Notes: a model not told the origin generated them from the letters alone. Numbered from the stretch's first letter, positions 32,624 to 42,236 are shown. The stretch: 64,000 nt of DNA from Phycisphaerae bacterium (GCA_030429705.1 JAUIES010000005.1:1-64000); one strand, 5' to 3'. Made by a program: numbers and translations.

Positions 32624-33583
32624 ATGATGACCAAGACTAATCGTAAAAGTGGTTTCACGCTGATCGAATTGCTGGTGGTGATCGCCATCATCGCGCTCTT
32701 GATCGGCATCCTGCTGCCTGCTCTGGGTAAAGCCCGTCGCAGTGCTCAGCAGCTGAAGGACTCGACGCAGATCCGCAATATTCTGCAGTCGATGGCTGTG
32801 TTCGCCAGCAACAACAAGGACACCTACCCGCTTCCGAGCCGGGTGGACAAGGCCCACAACACTATTCAGGATCCCGGTACCAACTCCTTCAAGGATGTGA
32901 CCCGTAACATCTTCTCGATCCTCGTGTTCGATGGTTCGATCCCGACTGAAATGTGCATCGGTACCACCGAGCCCAACGGTCAGTTCGAGCAGTACAAGGA
33001 GTACGAACTCGCCAACCCGCTCGGTGCCGCGATTCCGGAACTCGCACTGTGGGACCCCAAGTTCTCTGCCAACCCTTCTGACGCAAGCAGTGCCCTCGCT
33101 GTTGCCGGTCAGAATCAGAGCGGTAACTTCTCATACGCTCACACCATCCCGCTCGGCAAGCGCAAGGCTCTCTGGGCAAACACCTTCGGTGCAACCGAAG
33201 CCTCATTGAGCAACCGTGGTCCGACCTACGAAGGTGGCGGCGGAAGCAACCCCTGGACCCTCACGCAGGATGCAACAGGCGAGCAGTCCAACACGCTTCT
33301 CACCCACGGCAGCCGTTCGAAGTGGGAAGGTCTTGTCGGCTTCAACGACGCACATGTGTCATTCGAGAACGAAGCTGATCCCGAAAAGTTGATCTTCACC
33401 TTCATCGATCTGCAGGACGAAGAAAAGACCCAGCCTGACAACCTGTTCGTCAGCGAAGATGATGCGGACCGCTCCATTGCTTCAGCAAACGAAACGCTGA
33501 ACCAGCGCAACGCATACCTCCGTCAGATCACAGAGATCTCCGGCAGCGGTTCAAACATCAACGTGACGATCTTCGTCGACTAA
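32624..33583 (+). CDS. Pseudopilin-like secreted protein (type II secretion/pilin leader), highly codon-biased
   Basis: The 319-residue product begins with a prepilin leader (MMTKTNRKSG, cleavage before FTLIELLVV with Glu at the usual position 5) and a hydrophobic helix, then a large polar domain of unknown fold. Planctomycetes have many such pseudopilins with C-terminal domains. Codon use differs sharply from neighbours: Asn is nearly always AAC, Phe nearly always TTC, and Lys mostly AAG, which points to very high expression. A strong terminator follows, so it is probably transcribed alone. A major pilus or surface-fibre subunit is the best guess. Confidence 0.85.
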   Translation: MMTKTNRKSGFTLIELLVVIAIIALLIGILLPALGKARRSAQQLKDSTQIRNILQSMAVFASNNKDTYPLPSRVDKAHNTIQDPGTNSFKDVTRNIFSILVFDGSIPTEMCIGTTEPNGQFEQYKEYELANPLGAAIPELALWDPKFSANPSDASSALAVAGQNQSGNFSYAHTIPLGKRKALWANTFGATEASLSNRGPTYEGGGGSNPWTLTQDATGEQSNTLLTHGSRSKWEGLVGFNDAHVSFENEADPEKLIFTFIDLQDEEKTQPDNLFVSEDDADRSIASANETLNQRNAYLRQITEISGSGSNINVTIFVD

Positions 33584-33613
33584 GTTGGTCGAAGATAGCG
33601 CAGATGAATTATG

Positions 33614-33651
33614 GAGGCCCGCGACATTGGTCGCGGGCCTCTTCTTGTTTT
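33614..33651 (+). terminator. Strong rho-independent terminator of the pseudopilin gene
   Basis: The 12-bp arms GAGGCCCGCGAC (33614-33625) and GTCGCGGGCCTC (33630-33641) enclose the loop ATTG and are followed by TTCTTGTTTT. It lies 31 bp after the stop codon. Confidence 0.93.
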
Positions 33652-33702
33652 GAAACTGTGTAGGCGCGTCCTGATTTAGGTTATGAGTGATAGAGTGTCG
33701 CC

Positions 33703-34476
33703 ATGATCGTGACAGCGTGGAATGTCAATGGGATTCGTGCTGCTGCCCGTAAGGGAATGCTCGATGCCATCGACCGGATCAAACCCGATGTTTTGCTTTT
33801 GCAGGAGGTGCGGGCCAGGCCGGATCAGTTGACAGCAGCGCTCGCGGCGCCGGATGGTTGGCATGTGCATTGGCACCCGGCGGAGAAGCCCGGGTACGCC
33901 GGGACGGCGATCTGGTCGCGCGAGCCGCTCAAGATCGAGTCAGTCGGTCTGAATGGGCGTGGTTCAGACCCGGAAGGGCGTGTGATTGTCGCTCGCGTTG
34001 GAGGCGTACGGGTCGTGAGCGTGTATCTTCCTTCCGGGAGTTCCGGCGAACATCGGCAGGCTGTAAAAGACCAGTGGCTTGAGGCGTTCGAGCCCTGGGC
34101 AGCACGATTTGCGAGATCGCGTATACCGACCGTGATCGGGGGGGATTTCAATATCGCCCACACGGAGCGCGATATTTTCCATGCCAAGTCGAATCAGAAT
34201 CAGTCAGGTTTTTTGCCGCATGAACGAGCATGGATGGGCGACTTTCTGGCGGGCGGCTGGCACGATATAGTGAGACTCGAGCACGGTGATGTGGATGGTC
34301 CTTATTCGTGGTGGTCAAACCGTGGGCGTGCGCGAGAGCTCGATCGAGGCTGGCGGATTGACTATGTCATGGGCAACAAGGCAGCGGATAAAAAGACGCA
34401 TCGCTCCTGGATCGACCGGGAGGGCGGCCTGACGGTGTCAGATCATGCGCCCGTGAGTGTCGAACTTGATGTTTGA
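33703..34476 (+). CDS. xthA: Exodeoxyribonuclease III (AP endonuclease)
   Basis: This 257-residue enzyme of base excision repair cleaves at abasic sites and degrades 3' ends. Motifs of the ExoIII branch of the EEP fold are complete: TAWNVNGIRAAARKG, LLLQEVRA with the metal-binding Glu, GGDFNIAHTERDI and the C-terminal RIDYVMG and SDHAPVSVEL with the catalytic Asp-His. The start is the natural Met of the family, though no clear Shine-Dalgarno is seen. It stands alone, with 162 bp before the transporter operon. Confidence 0.95.
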   Translation: MIVTAWNVNGIRAAARKGMLDAIDRIKPDVLLLQEVRARPDQLTAALAAPDGWHVHWHPAEKPGYAGTAIWSREPLKIESVGLNGRGSDPEGRVIVARVGGVRVVSVYLPSGSSGEHRQAVKDQWLEAFEPWAARFARSRIPTVIGGDFNIAHTERDIFHAKSNQNQSGFLPHERAWMGDFLAGGWHDIVRLEHGDVDGPYSWWSNRGRARELDRGWRIDYVMGNKAADKKTHRSWIDREGGLTVSDHAPVSVELDV

Positions 34477-34638
34477 CTGCCTTGGCGCCGGGTCGCGGAT
34501 GGTTCTGGATATCAACTTGCAACCGAGCACCGACTGGGCATCGTCTGCGCATTGAAATGAGACTGCACCGCATGCAGTGACGATGTTCTGCATGTACAAA
34601 CTTGGGCGAATTGGACGAAAGTCGGCTACACTCGGCGC

Positions 34639-35883
34639 ATGAGTTCGCATGGATCACGCACAGGTCAGCAGAACGGCTCGCACGGGCTCATTCGCCGAAT
34701 CTTCTCCGTGCAGGAGTCGGGGTTGGTCATTGTCATTGCTGTGATGGTGATCGCGTTGACACTTTTGGGCGGGACGAAGCCGAAGACCCGCATTGTTGAG
34801 ATTGATTCGGCTGCAAGCATCACCGTTTTTGATGAGGCTGGAGAAGGGCATGTGGCAGGAACGCTGCCCGATCGGTCGATCAGCAGAATTGAAGTGACCG
34901 TTGATGGTCAAACGACGATCTATGCCGGGTCTGTTGGGTATCGCGCGTCTGGTGGCGTGCGACGGGTGACGATTCAAGAGACTGTGAACAAGTTTCTGGA
35001 TCTTGACAACATCGTGCTTGTGCTGAAAGACGCGAGTTTTATCGCGGTGATGGCGGTCGGGATGACGGCTGTGATCATTCTCGCGGGAATCGACCTGTCG
35101 GTTGGGTCGATTTATGCGCTGGCCGGCGTACTCGGGGCGATGGCGCTGCACGAACTAGGGCCTGGTACGAATGGTTTTGTAGCGGTGTTGGCTGGTCTTG
35201 GGGTGTGCGGGTTGGTGGGGCTGATCTGCGGGCTTGCAAACGGAGCCATGGTGGTCGGGCTTCGGGTGCATCCGTTTGTGATCACACTCGGGATGATGGC
35301 AGCACTGCGCGGGCTGACCATCATCATTCCGCAGCAGGTCTATGGCGAGCAGTCGATCGCCGGGTTCCCCGAGGGGTTCACCCGTGGTTTCTTTAAGGCA
35401 GAGATTGCGGGCGTGTACCCGGTCCCGGTCATCATCATGGCGATCGTGGCGATCGGAGGGTGGTTTGTTCTTTCACGGACGGTGATCGGGCGACGCGTTT
35501 TTGCGATCGGTGGCAACGAGACGGCTGCGGGGTATGCCGGGATTCCCGTCGGCCGGGTCAAAATCATCGTGTACACGGTGATGGGAGCGTTGGCCGGGCT
35601 CAGTGCGTGCATGTCGATCGGGTATTACGGCTCTGCTGAAACCGGCGCGGGCAACGCATATGAGTTGCGAGTGATCGCGGCTGCGGTGATCGGGGGGGCC
35701 TCGCTCATGGGCGGACGCGGGAGTGCGCTCGGGGCTGTCCTTGGGGCGGTGATCATCGAGTTGATCGGGAATGCCATGATTATCTTCGATATCGATCAGA
35801 GTTGGAATCAGGTGGTGATGGGGGCAGCGATCGTCGTGGCGGTCGTTGTCGATCAGGCGAAGCGTCGGCTCTCGGCGCGATAA
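34639..35883 (+). CDS. Ribose/xylose-type ABC importer permease with extracytoplasmic insertion
   Basis: The 414-residue product is an RbsC-type permease (BPD_transp_2) with the signature ILAGIDLSVGSIYALAGVLG (about residues 154-173) and later GNETAAGYAGI. Between the first membrane helix (about residues 32-50) and the second, there is an unusual insertion of about 75 residues (residues 52-125) that reads as a soluble beta-rich unit (ISRIEVTVDGQTTIYAGSVG). RbsC-like permeases normally have no such domain. The binding protein and ATPase genes follow in that order, an operon of permease-SBP-ATPase. Confidence 0.9.
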   Translation: MSSHGSRTGQQNGSHGLIRRIFSVQESGLVIVIAVMVIALTLLGGTKPKTRIVEIDSAASITVFDEAGEGHVAGTLPDRSISRIEVTVDGQTTIYAGSVGYRASGGVRRVTIQETVNKFLDLDNIVLVLKDASFIAVMAVGMTAVIILAGIDLSVGSIYALAGVLGAMALHELGPGTNGFVAVLAGLGVCGLVGLICGLANGAMVVGLRVHPFVITLGMMAALRGLTIIIPQQVYGEQSIAGFPEGFTRGFFKAEIAGVYPVPVIIMAIVAIGGWFVLSRTVIGRRVFAIGGNETAAGYAGIPVGRVKIIVYTVMGALAGLSACMSIGYYGSAETGAGNAYELRVIAAAVIGGASLMGGRGSALGAVLGAVIIELIGNAMIIFDIDQSWNQVVMGAAIVVAVVVDQAKRRLSAR

Positions 35884-35927
35884 GAACGAACTAGAGCGGA
35901 GCGAGTCGCTCTGTAAATGATGGAGAC

Positions 35928-36959
35928 ATGAAAATGAACAAGCGTGGAATGTTCTCGATTTTCGGCTGCCTTGCTACAGCGACATTGATCGGGCTCACAG
36001 GGTGTTCGAAGCCTGTGACGGAGGGTGACGGAACCGACGGCGATAGCGGCGGAGCGCCCGCTGAGACTAAGTATGTCATCGGCGTAGTCGCAAAGAGCCA
36101 GTCGAACCCGGTGTTCAAGGCTGCGCGGGTTGGAGCTGAGGCCGCTGCTGCGGATCTGTCAAAGAAGTATGGCATCGATGTGCAGGTTCGTTGGCAGACG
36201 CCCGATACCGAGAATGCACAGCAGCAGGCTCAGTATGTTGAACAACTGGTAGCATCCGGCGTTGATGGCATCGCGATATCAGTCATTGATGCGAACTTGC
36301 TTACTGATGTTCTGAAGGATGCTGTTGATTCAGGCAAGTTGGTCATGACATTCGATTCAGATGCACCTGCATCTGGACGCATGGCGTACTACGGGGTTGA
36401 TGACAGGGCAGCGGGTGCTGCGGTCATGCGCGAATTGGCCGAAGTCATGGGGTCCGATGCGGGGAAGGTTGCCATTCTTGCGGGTAACCAGGCGGCGACG
36501 AATCTGCAGGCTCGCGTGGCGGGTGTGAGGGCCGAGGCGGAGAACCACGCCGGGATTGAGGTTCTCGATGTGTACTACCACCCGGAGACTGCGAACGATG
36601 CGGCTGCCAAAATGCAGCAGGTACAGAATGCGAACCCCGACATTCGCGGCTGGGCTCTTGTTGGCGGTTGGCCGCTCTACACGGACAATGCGCTTGATGG
36701 CGTGTATGAATCCGCGAAGGTTGTTTCGCTCGATCCGTTGCCGTTGCCACTTGAATATCTGAAGAAGGGGCAGGTGCAGGTGTTGATCGGGCAGCCATAC
36801 TTTGGGTGGGGGTATGAGTCGGTGACTTATATCGTCGAGAAGTTGCACAATGCAAAGGACCCGGACAGCGAGTTCATCTATGCAGACTTTGATGTCGTGA
36901 CCAGCGACAATGTCGACGAGTTCCTGACACAGTGGCAGTCATGGCTGAAAGATGACTGA
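35928..36959 (+). CDS. Sugar-binding lipoprotein of ABC importer
   Basis: A 343-residue periplasmic-binding-protein (type I, Peripla_BP_4 fold) with a lipoprotein signal (lipobox LTGC, Cys26) and a Gly/Asp-rich linker. Residues YVIGVVAKSQSNPVFKAAR (about 47-65) and GVDGIAISVIDANLL lie on the two lobes that close on the ligand. This class carries pentoses, hexoses, autoinducer-2 or inositol; the ligand cannot be deduced. It lies between permease and ATPase genes and overlaps the ATPase start by 8 bp. Confidence 0.93.
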   Translation: MKMNKRGMFSIFGCLATATLIGLTGCSKPVTEGDGTDGDSGGAPAETKYVIGVVAKSQSNPVFKAARVGAEAAAADLSKKYGIDVQVRWQTPDTENAQQQAQYVEQLVASGVDGIAISVIDANLLTDVLKDAVDSGKLVMTFDSDAPASGRMAYYGVDDRAAGAAVMRELAEVMGSDAGKVAILAGNQAATNLQARVAGVRAEAENHAGIEVLDVYYHPETANDAAAKMQQVQNANPDIRGWALVGGWPLYTDNALDGVYESAKVVSLDPLPLPLEYLKKGQVQVLIGQPYFGWGYESVTYIVEKLHNAKDPDSEFIYADFDVVTSDNVDEFLTQWQSWLKDD

Positions 36960-38568
36960 GACGGGTGATGCGCGAGATGTGATTCTTCTGACAGCGTCGG
37001 GTATTTCCAAACGATTTGGGAGCACCCAGGCGCTCGCGGATGTGTCTGTGTCATTTCGGCGCGGCGAAGTGCATGCGCTCATGGGTGAGAATGGAGCGGG
37101 CAAAAGCACACTTGGCAAAGTGATTGCCGGGCTTCATAAGCAGGATTCGGGCGAAGTCAGCATCAATGGTTCCGTGTTGCGGCCAGGATCGATTGATGAT
37201 GCGTTTGCCGCGGGCATTCGGATTGTTCATCAGGAACTGGCTCAGTGCCCGAACCTGACTGTTGCCGAGAACCTGTGTTTGCACAACCTCCCGCGCACAC
37301 GGTGGGGGACGGTCGATCGAGCGGCGATGGCGGAGCGGGCAGCCCGGCTTGTTCATCCGATTGAGCCTTCCATCGATGTCGAAGCCGAACTCGGCTCGTT
37401 GTCGCCAGGGCATCGTCAAATATGCCAGATCGCAGCCTCGCTGGATGATGAAGCAAAACCCGGTGCCGAGGCGGCTCGGGTCGTCGTTTTTGATGAGCCG
37501 ACAAGTTCACTTTCAGTGTCAGAAACCGATCGTCTGCTGGAGATTATTCGAGGGTTGGCGCGTGACGGGCTGACGATTGTGTATGTGTCACATCGGATGG
37601 GCGAGATCTTTGCGGTGTGCGATCGCGTGAGTGTGCTGCGTGACGGTCGATTTGTCCAGACATCGACGGTCGCGGATATTTCTGAAGCGGATCTCGTCGA
37701 GCAGATGATCGGCCGTCGACTGGAAACACCTGCGGGGCGGCTTCGGTCGCCCGGGGGGGAAGCAGCGGCGTTGCGATCGCTCGCAACGGGTGACCAGCAG
37801 GTGAGTCACCAGATCAAGTCTGACGAACCATCGCTCGTTGTGCGTGATATTCGATCGCCTCGGAAGTTGACGGGTGTCTCCGTGTCTGTGAAACCGGGCG
37901 AGGTCGTTGGTATCGGCGGGCTCGTCGGATCAGGCCGATCTGAGTTGCTCGACGCGATCTTTGGAATCGACAAGCAAGCGACTGGAGTGGTGAGTGTTGG
38001 TGGGCGGGTCGTCAAGACCGGGCAGCCACGGGCGATGATCGCAGCTCGAGTCGGCTATGTGCCGGAAGATCGACGGCTGCAGGGTTTGTTTTTTGATCTC
38101 GGCATCGATGAAAACACGGTGATGCCGTATATGGCGGATCTGGCAGGCATTGGGGGTGTGCGATCGGGTTCGGGTGAATCGGCATTGGTCGCTGATCGGC
38201 TGGAAGCGTTCCAGATCAAGGCTGCATCACCGAGGGCCCATCCGGGCTCGCTCTCGGGGGGGAATCAGCAGAAAGTTTTGATTGCGCGTTGGATGCATGA
38301 TCGATCGCAGGTTTTGCTGCTTGATGAACCAACACGAGGTATCGATGTCGGCACGAAGGCTGAGATCTATCGTTTGATTCATGCAGCAGCGGATCGTGGT
38401 GTCGCGATCTTGTTGGTCAGTAGCGAAATGCCTGAGTTACTTGCGCTATCCGACCGTGTGTTGGTGATGGCGGATGGCCGAATCACTGGCGAACTGACCG
38501 GTGATGAGATGACGCAGAAGAACATCCTGACGCTGGCAACGAACGAACTTGCAGTCACTGGGCAATAG
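36952..38568 (+). CDS. Sugar ABC importer double ATPase (RbsA/MglA-like)
   Basis: The 538-residue protein has two fused ABC domains. Domain 1 has Walker A GENGAGKST (about 45-53), a degenerate signature LSPGHRQICQIAA and Walker B VVFDEPTSSL. Domain 2 has the typical degenerate Walker A VGSGRSE (about 325-331), and a complete signature LSGGNQQKVLIARW with LLLDEPTRGID. This asymmetry is normal for the family. The start overlaps the binding-protein stop. It powers import of the sugar bound by the upstream lipoprotein. Confidence 0.95.
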   Translation: MTETGDARDVILLTASGISKRFGSTQALADVSVSFRRGEVHALMGENGAGKSTLGKVIAGLHKQDSGEVSINGSVLRPGSIDDAFAAGIRIVHQELAQCPNLTVAENLCLHNLPRTRWGTVDRAAMAERAARLVHPIEPSIDVEAELGSLSPGHRQICQIAASLDDEAKPGAEAARVVVFDEPTSSLSVSETDRLLEIIRGLARDGLTIVYVSHRMGEIFAVCDRVSVLRDGRFVQTSTVADISEADLVEQMIGRRLETPAGRLRSPGGEAAALRSLATGDQQVSHQIKSDEPSLVVRDIRSPRKLTGVSVSVKPGEVVGIGGLVGSGRSELLDAIFGIDKQATGVVSVGGRVVKTGQPRAMIAARVGYVPEDRRLQGLFFDLGIDENTVMPYMADLAGIGGVRSGSGESALVADRLEAFQIKAASPRAHPGSLSGGNQQKVLIARWMHDRSQVLLLDEPTRGIDVGTKAEIYRLIHAAADRGVAILLVSSEMPELLALSDRVLVMADGRITGELTGDEMTQKNILTLATNELAVTGQ

Positions 38569-38609
38569 GTTAGCAGCCATCAAACTGGCTCATTGCGTCT
38601 CGCTGGTGT

Positions 38610-39125
38610 CTAACCAGCAGCGAAGGCAGGTCCGAGACCGAGTGCGCGACGAAGCGTACTCAGTTGGCCTGAGTGCCAGCCTTCGTGCCAGATTTCCTTG
38701 TGTATTGCTTCGAACGGTGAGTTGGCGAAGCCGATGCCGCCATCATCGAGGGGAGCGTGGAGTTGTTCGTCAGTCGCGGTGTTGACCCAGTCGAGCAATC
38801 GCTGCCTCTGTTCATCGAGCGCGGTCTGTACCTCTGCAAAGGCGGGATAATCGTCCGCGTCTTCGGTGAGGTCTGTTTGGTAGCCAAATGCTTTGCCGAA
38901 GGCTTCTCCCATGGGGTTTTCATTGCCGGTGATCATTGAGAGAACCCAGGCATCGCTCAGTGCGATGTGGCCGAGAATCCAGAGGGCGTGACAATCGGCG
39001 GGCGTGGAGCGAAACAGCATCTTGTCATCAGGAAAATCTTTGAGCAGATCATGCAAACACTGCCGGGACCAGTTGAGGCCGTTGCTCAGGATGGATTGAT
39101 TGCTCGGCGGCGTTGAATTTGTCAT
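38610..39125 (-). CDS. DinB-family protein
   Basis: The 171-residue four-helix-bundle protein has the DinB/YfiT metal-binding pattern: CHALWILGHIALSDAW near residues 45-60 and HEGWHSGQLSTLRRAL at 147-162. Family members are stress-induced, and some act as bacillithiol or mycothiol transferases; activity here is unknown. Its start overlaps the stop of the glycosyltransferase gene (ATGA), so the two are co-translated. Confidence 0.9.
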   Translation of the reverse strand: MTNSTPPSNQSILSNGLNWSRQCLHDLLKDFPDDKMLFRSTPADCHALWILGHIALSDAWVLSMITGNENPMGEAFGKAFGYQTDLTEDADDYPAFAEVQTALDEQRQRLLDWVNTATDEQLHAPLDDGGIGFANSPFEAIHKEIWHEGWHSGQLSTLRRALGLGPAFAAG

Positions 39126-39907
39126 GTGCGTTCTCTTGTAGATTTGTGAATTGTTTGAACCGACGCGACGCCTGAAACTGGATCGTCGAAGGAGCCCTGC
39201 TGCGGCGGGTCGGGGTCATTTCGCCGGTCAGTGTACCAGATATCGTGCCTCGTTCGAAGAGCAGAACGGGTAGGCCGTGCGATCGAAAGGCATGTTTTGA
39301 GAATTTCAAGAGCGGTAAAAGTACGGATCTTTCGACCCGAGGTCACGATGCGTCCGCGAACGGTTTGAAACCTTCCACACCGATGAAGTCGTCGAGCCAG
39401 GATAGCCTCTTCGGCGGCAAAATACGACTCGTCGAACCCTCCAACGCGATCGAACGCTGCTCGTGTACAAAACAAGTACGCGCCCGATGCGAGGCGCAGC
39501 ATATGAAACAAGGGACGCAAGACGCCCAGCAATAGCCGTGCGTACAGCGGTATTCGGCCATCGAAACGCGGGAAACTCGTTCCCGCGACCGCACCGGTTT
39601 CAAACGCCCTCACCGTTTGTTGCACGACCTCGGGTGGTACGAAGGTGTCAGCATCAACAAACACAAGTCGGTCGCCACGCGATGCTCGAGCGCCCGCGTT
39701 TCGCGTAGCGGCGATCTGGCGATTTTCGCATCGAACGACGCAAGCACCGAGCGCAGCCGCAATTTCGCCGGTGCGATCATCCGATGCGTCATCTGCCATA
39801 ACAATTTCGTAATCCACACCGGTTGCTTCGGCTGCGGTTTGGATTGATCTGATCGTGCGCTCAATCAGTCTCTCTTCGTTCCATGCCGGGATGATAAAAG
39901 ACAGCAT
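39122..39907 (-). CDS. Family 2 glycosyltransferase
   Basis: A 261-residue GT-A fold transferase starting LSFIIPAWNEERLIERTI, with DDASDDRT (residues 39-46), the DxD-like motif VFVDADTF (about 83-90) and GGFDESYFAAEE. It resembles undecaprenyl-independent envelope glycosyltransferases; no membrane helix dominates. The acceptor is unknown. It is coupled to the DinB gene through ATGA. Confidence 0.9.
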   Translation of the reverse strand: MLSFIIPAWNEERLIERTIRSIQTAAEATGVDYEIVMADDASDDRTGEIAAALGACVVRCENRQIAATRNAGARASRGDRLVFVDADTFVPPEVVQQTVRAFETGAVAGTSFPRFDGRIPLYARLLLGVLRPLFHMLRLASGAYLFCTRAAFDRVGGFDESYFAAEEAILARRLHRCGRFQTVRGRIVTSGRKIRTFTALEILKTCLSIARPTRSALRTRHDIWYTDRRNDPDPPQQGSFDDPVSGVASVQTIHKSTRERT

Positions 39908-39944
39908 GCCGGTTGTACCGGTATCGATTGGCGAGGTTGCTCAA

Positions 39945-42128
39945 TCAAGGCAGTTGAATATGGAGGCGTTTGCCATCTATGCCGGTATCGACTATTTCCT
40001 TGCCGTCGGGGTGAAGGAGGCGGACGCGGAGAGCGCGGTCTGGTCTCGGTCGATTGCCTTCAGTGGCAGCAACCCAGACGCGGACGATGTCGCCGGTGCG
40101 GGCTGCCGAATAGGTCGTCTGGAGAAAGTCGCCTTCGCGATATCCCCAGCCTTCACCGGCATCTTCATAGAGTGTGCCACGGGCCCGACCGTCGGCATCG
40201 AGATTGATGATGAGCGTGACGGGGTCGAGCGGCTTCTCATCAACGAACTCCATCACCGGGCCGGTGGGGAGAATCGTGCCGGGCTTGAGGTAGAGAGCGG
40301 GTTGGTCGGGGTCTTTGCTGTCGCGGCCGCCGTCAAAACTGGGGAAGTCGAACGCGCGCCATTCGACGCCTTCGATTGGTTTGGGCAAGACCACAAGCCG
40401 ATCACGGGCGGGTTGGATCTGTGCGACGACGAGCAGCCCTTCGCCGAGGAGGAATGCGTCGTCTTCGGTGCGCAGGGCTTGATCGGTGGGATCTGCAAAG
40501 AACGCCGGGCGGGCGACAGGCATGCCGGTGAGGGAGGCTTCACGAAACAGCGTGTAGAGATGGGGGATCAGGCGGTATCGGCGTTCGAGAGCGCGGCGGC
40601 TGGTGGCTTCAATTTCCGGACCAAACGCCCAGGGCTCTTTGTCGATATTCCCTTTGGCCGTATGACCACGGGAGAAGGGGAGGAGTGCGCCAAAGCCGAT
40701 CCAGCGGGCGAAGAGTTCGGGCTCGCCGTTGCCCGCAAAGCCCCCGATGTCAGGACCGGTGAACGGCTGCCCACTGAGCCCGAGGTTAAGTGTCATCGGA
40801 ATGGACACATCGAGGTGGTACCAGTCTGCGGAGTTGTCACCGGTCCAGGTTGCCGCGTATCGATGCCCTCCCATGAAGTTCGCCCGGCTGAGCACGAACG
40901 GACGATTGTCGGGATTCGCCTTCATGACGCCCTCACGCGTCGCCTGCACCATGAGCATGCCATAGACATTGTGATAGCGAGCGTGGGTGTCGGGGCCGCC
41001 GAGGGTTTGGTCGGCTCGGTGCCAGTTGCTCTCGGGCATGGTCTTGGTGGGGGTGTTAAAGACAGCAGGCTCGTTCATGTCATTCCACACACCGGAAATA
41101 CCGTGAGCCATGAAGGGTTCGTAGAGATCTGCCCACCATTGGCGGACGGCGGCGTTGGTGTAATCGGGGAAGACGCACATCCCGGGCCAGACTTCGCCCT
41201 CAAAAGTCGTGGTTTTGTCGGCGGTTTTGACCCAGACATCGGCAGCCTCGCCTTGGTCATAGATGCTGTAGCCCTGTTCGAGTTTGATGCCGGGGTCGAT
41301 CATCCAGACATTGCGGAAGCCCTGATCGAGCAACTTTTTGTTGAGGTCGGCGGGACTCGGAAAGTCTTCTGGATCAAAGGTGAAGCATCGGTAGCCGTCC
41401 ATGTAGTCGATGTCCATCCAGATGACATCGGCCGGGATGTCGCGGTCGCGAAATTCCCTTGCGATCTCTTCGACGCGGGTTGCGGGATCATACGAGTATC
41501 GGCATTGGTGGTAACCGATCGCCCATTTGGGCGGCATGGTGATCGTGCCGGTAAGCGTGCCAAGTTGTCTGACGACATCCTGCGGCGAATCACCCTGCAA
41601 CACATAGACCGGCTGGGGGGGACCGACGGCGCGGAATGTGATGCCATCGGTCAGGTCAATTTCGCATCGGTCTGTGGTGTCGGCCAGCACGCCGTAGGCC
41701 GTCCCATCAGCACGGACGGCAAGTACCCACGGGTGCGATGTGTAGAGGCTTCGGTCGTCGTCCATGTAGCCATAAGCATCGGTGTTCCATGTTTCGACGG
41801 TTCGTCCGGTGCGTTCGAGTTGGCCGGCGACTTCGCCTGTACCATAGAGCGATGTGCCCGGACTGGTTTCGATGGAGGCAGTCCAGCGGTCGCCTGATTG
41901 ACCGAAAACGACATTGACCTGTGAGTCGTCAAGAAAACGACCAGTGATCTCGAGAGGCTCGACGAGAGCAAACGACGGCCGGGCACTTTGTTGCGACTCT
42001 TCACTTGCATGGTGGACAAGCACCCCGCTGGAAGTGATTTCGACGATGGCATCGTTCGCGCGTGTCGTCGTGGGCGAGAACACAAAGGTGTACAGGAGTG
42101 TTGATGCAAGAATGAGGCGTGAAAGCAC
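39945..42128 (-). CDS. Exported glycoside hydrolase family 31 (alpha-glucosidase type)
   Basis: The 727-residue product has a signal peptide (residues 1-24) and all GH31 landmarks: WMDIDYMDGYRCFTFD (about 237-252), the catalytic nucleophile Asp350 in GVWNDMNEP and the acid/base Asp431 in WTGDNSADW. The C-terminal beta domain is complete. It should release glucose (or xylose) from alpha-glucans outside the inner membrane. It diverges from the dockerin-tailed GH13 gene over 184 bp containing a palindrome and a possible promoter, so the two may be regulated together. Confidence 0.95.
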   Translation of the reverse strand: MLSRLILASTLLYTFVFSPTTTRANDAIVEITSSGVLVHHASEESQQSARPSFALVEPLEITGRFLDDSQVNVVFGQSGDRWTASIETSPGTSLYGTGEVAGQLERTGRTVETWNTDAYGYMDDDRSLYTSHPWVLAVRADGTAYGVLADTTDRCEIDLTDGITFRAVGPPQPVYVLQGDSPQDVVRQLGTLTGTITMPPKWAIGYHQCRYSYDPATRVEEIAREFRDRDIPADVIWMDIDYMDGYRCFTFDPEDFPSPADLNKKLLDQGFRNVWMIDPGIKLEQGYSIYDQGEAADVWVKTADKTTTFEGEVWPGMCVFPDYTNAAVRQWWADLYEPFMAHGISGVWNDMNEPAVFNTPTKTMPESNWHRADQTLGGPDTHARYHNVYGMLMVQATREGVMKANPDNRPFVLSRANFMGGHRYAATWTGDNSADWYHLDVSIPMTLNLGLSGQPFTGPDIGGFAGNGEPELFARWIGFGALLPFSRGHTAKGNIDKEPWAFGPEIEATSRRALERRYRLIPHLYTLFREASLTGMPVARPAFFADPTDQALRTEDDAFLLGEGLLVVAQIQPARDRLVVLPKPIEGVEWRAFDFPSFDGGRDSKDPDQPALYLKPGTILPTGPVMEFVDEKPLDPVTLIINLDADGRARGTLYEDAGEGWGYREGDFLQTTYSAARTGDIVRVWVAATEGNRPRPDRALRVRLLHPDGKEIVDTGIDGKRLHIQLP

Positions 42129-42209
42129 CGGCGAGTCCTCCAGTCCAAGATCTTTCGTTCTCGGACGAATGTACGGGGTGATTCTGAGGCTGACAACGGC
42201 GGGTCGGTG

Positions 42210-42236
42210 ATGAAACTGTGTTCACACGAGTTTCAT
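42210..42236. promoter_or_regulatory. Candidate operator palindrome between GH31 and GH13 genes
   Basis: ATGAAACT (42210-42217) and AGTTTCAT (42229-42236) form a perfect 8-bp dyad around 11 bp, which itself contains GTG...CAC, so with one bulged base the symmetry extends further. It sits next to the possible promoter of the amylase gene, a typical place for a sugar-responsive repressor. No regulator gene lies beside it. Confidence 0.45.

Noticed and set aside
39903-39925. Imperfect palindrome around ACCGGT between the GT2 and GH31 genes
   Set aside because: It has a mismatch, lacks a T-run and overlaps the GT2 start region; it is probably chance.
39855-41897. 680-codon open frame on the plus strand
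   Set aside because: It is antisense to the GH31 gene, whose catalytic motifs and signal peptide are intact; the antisense product has no recognisable domain and arises from codon bias.
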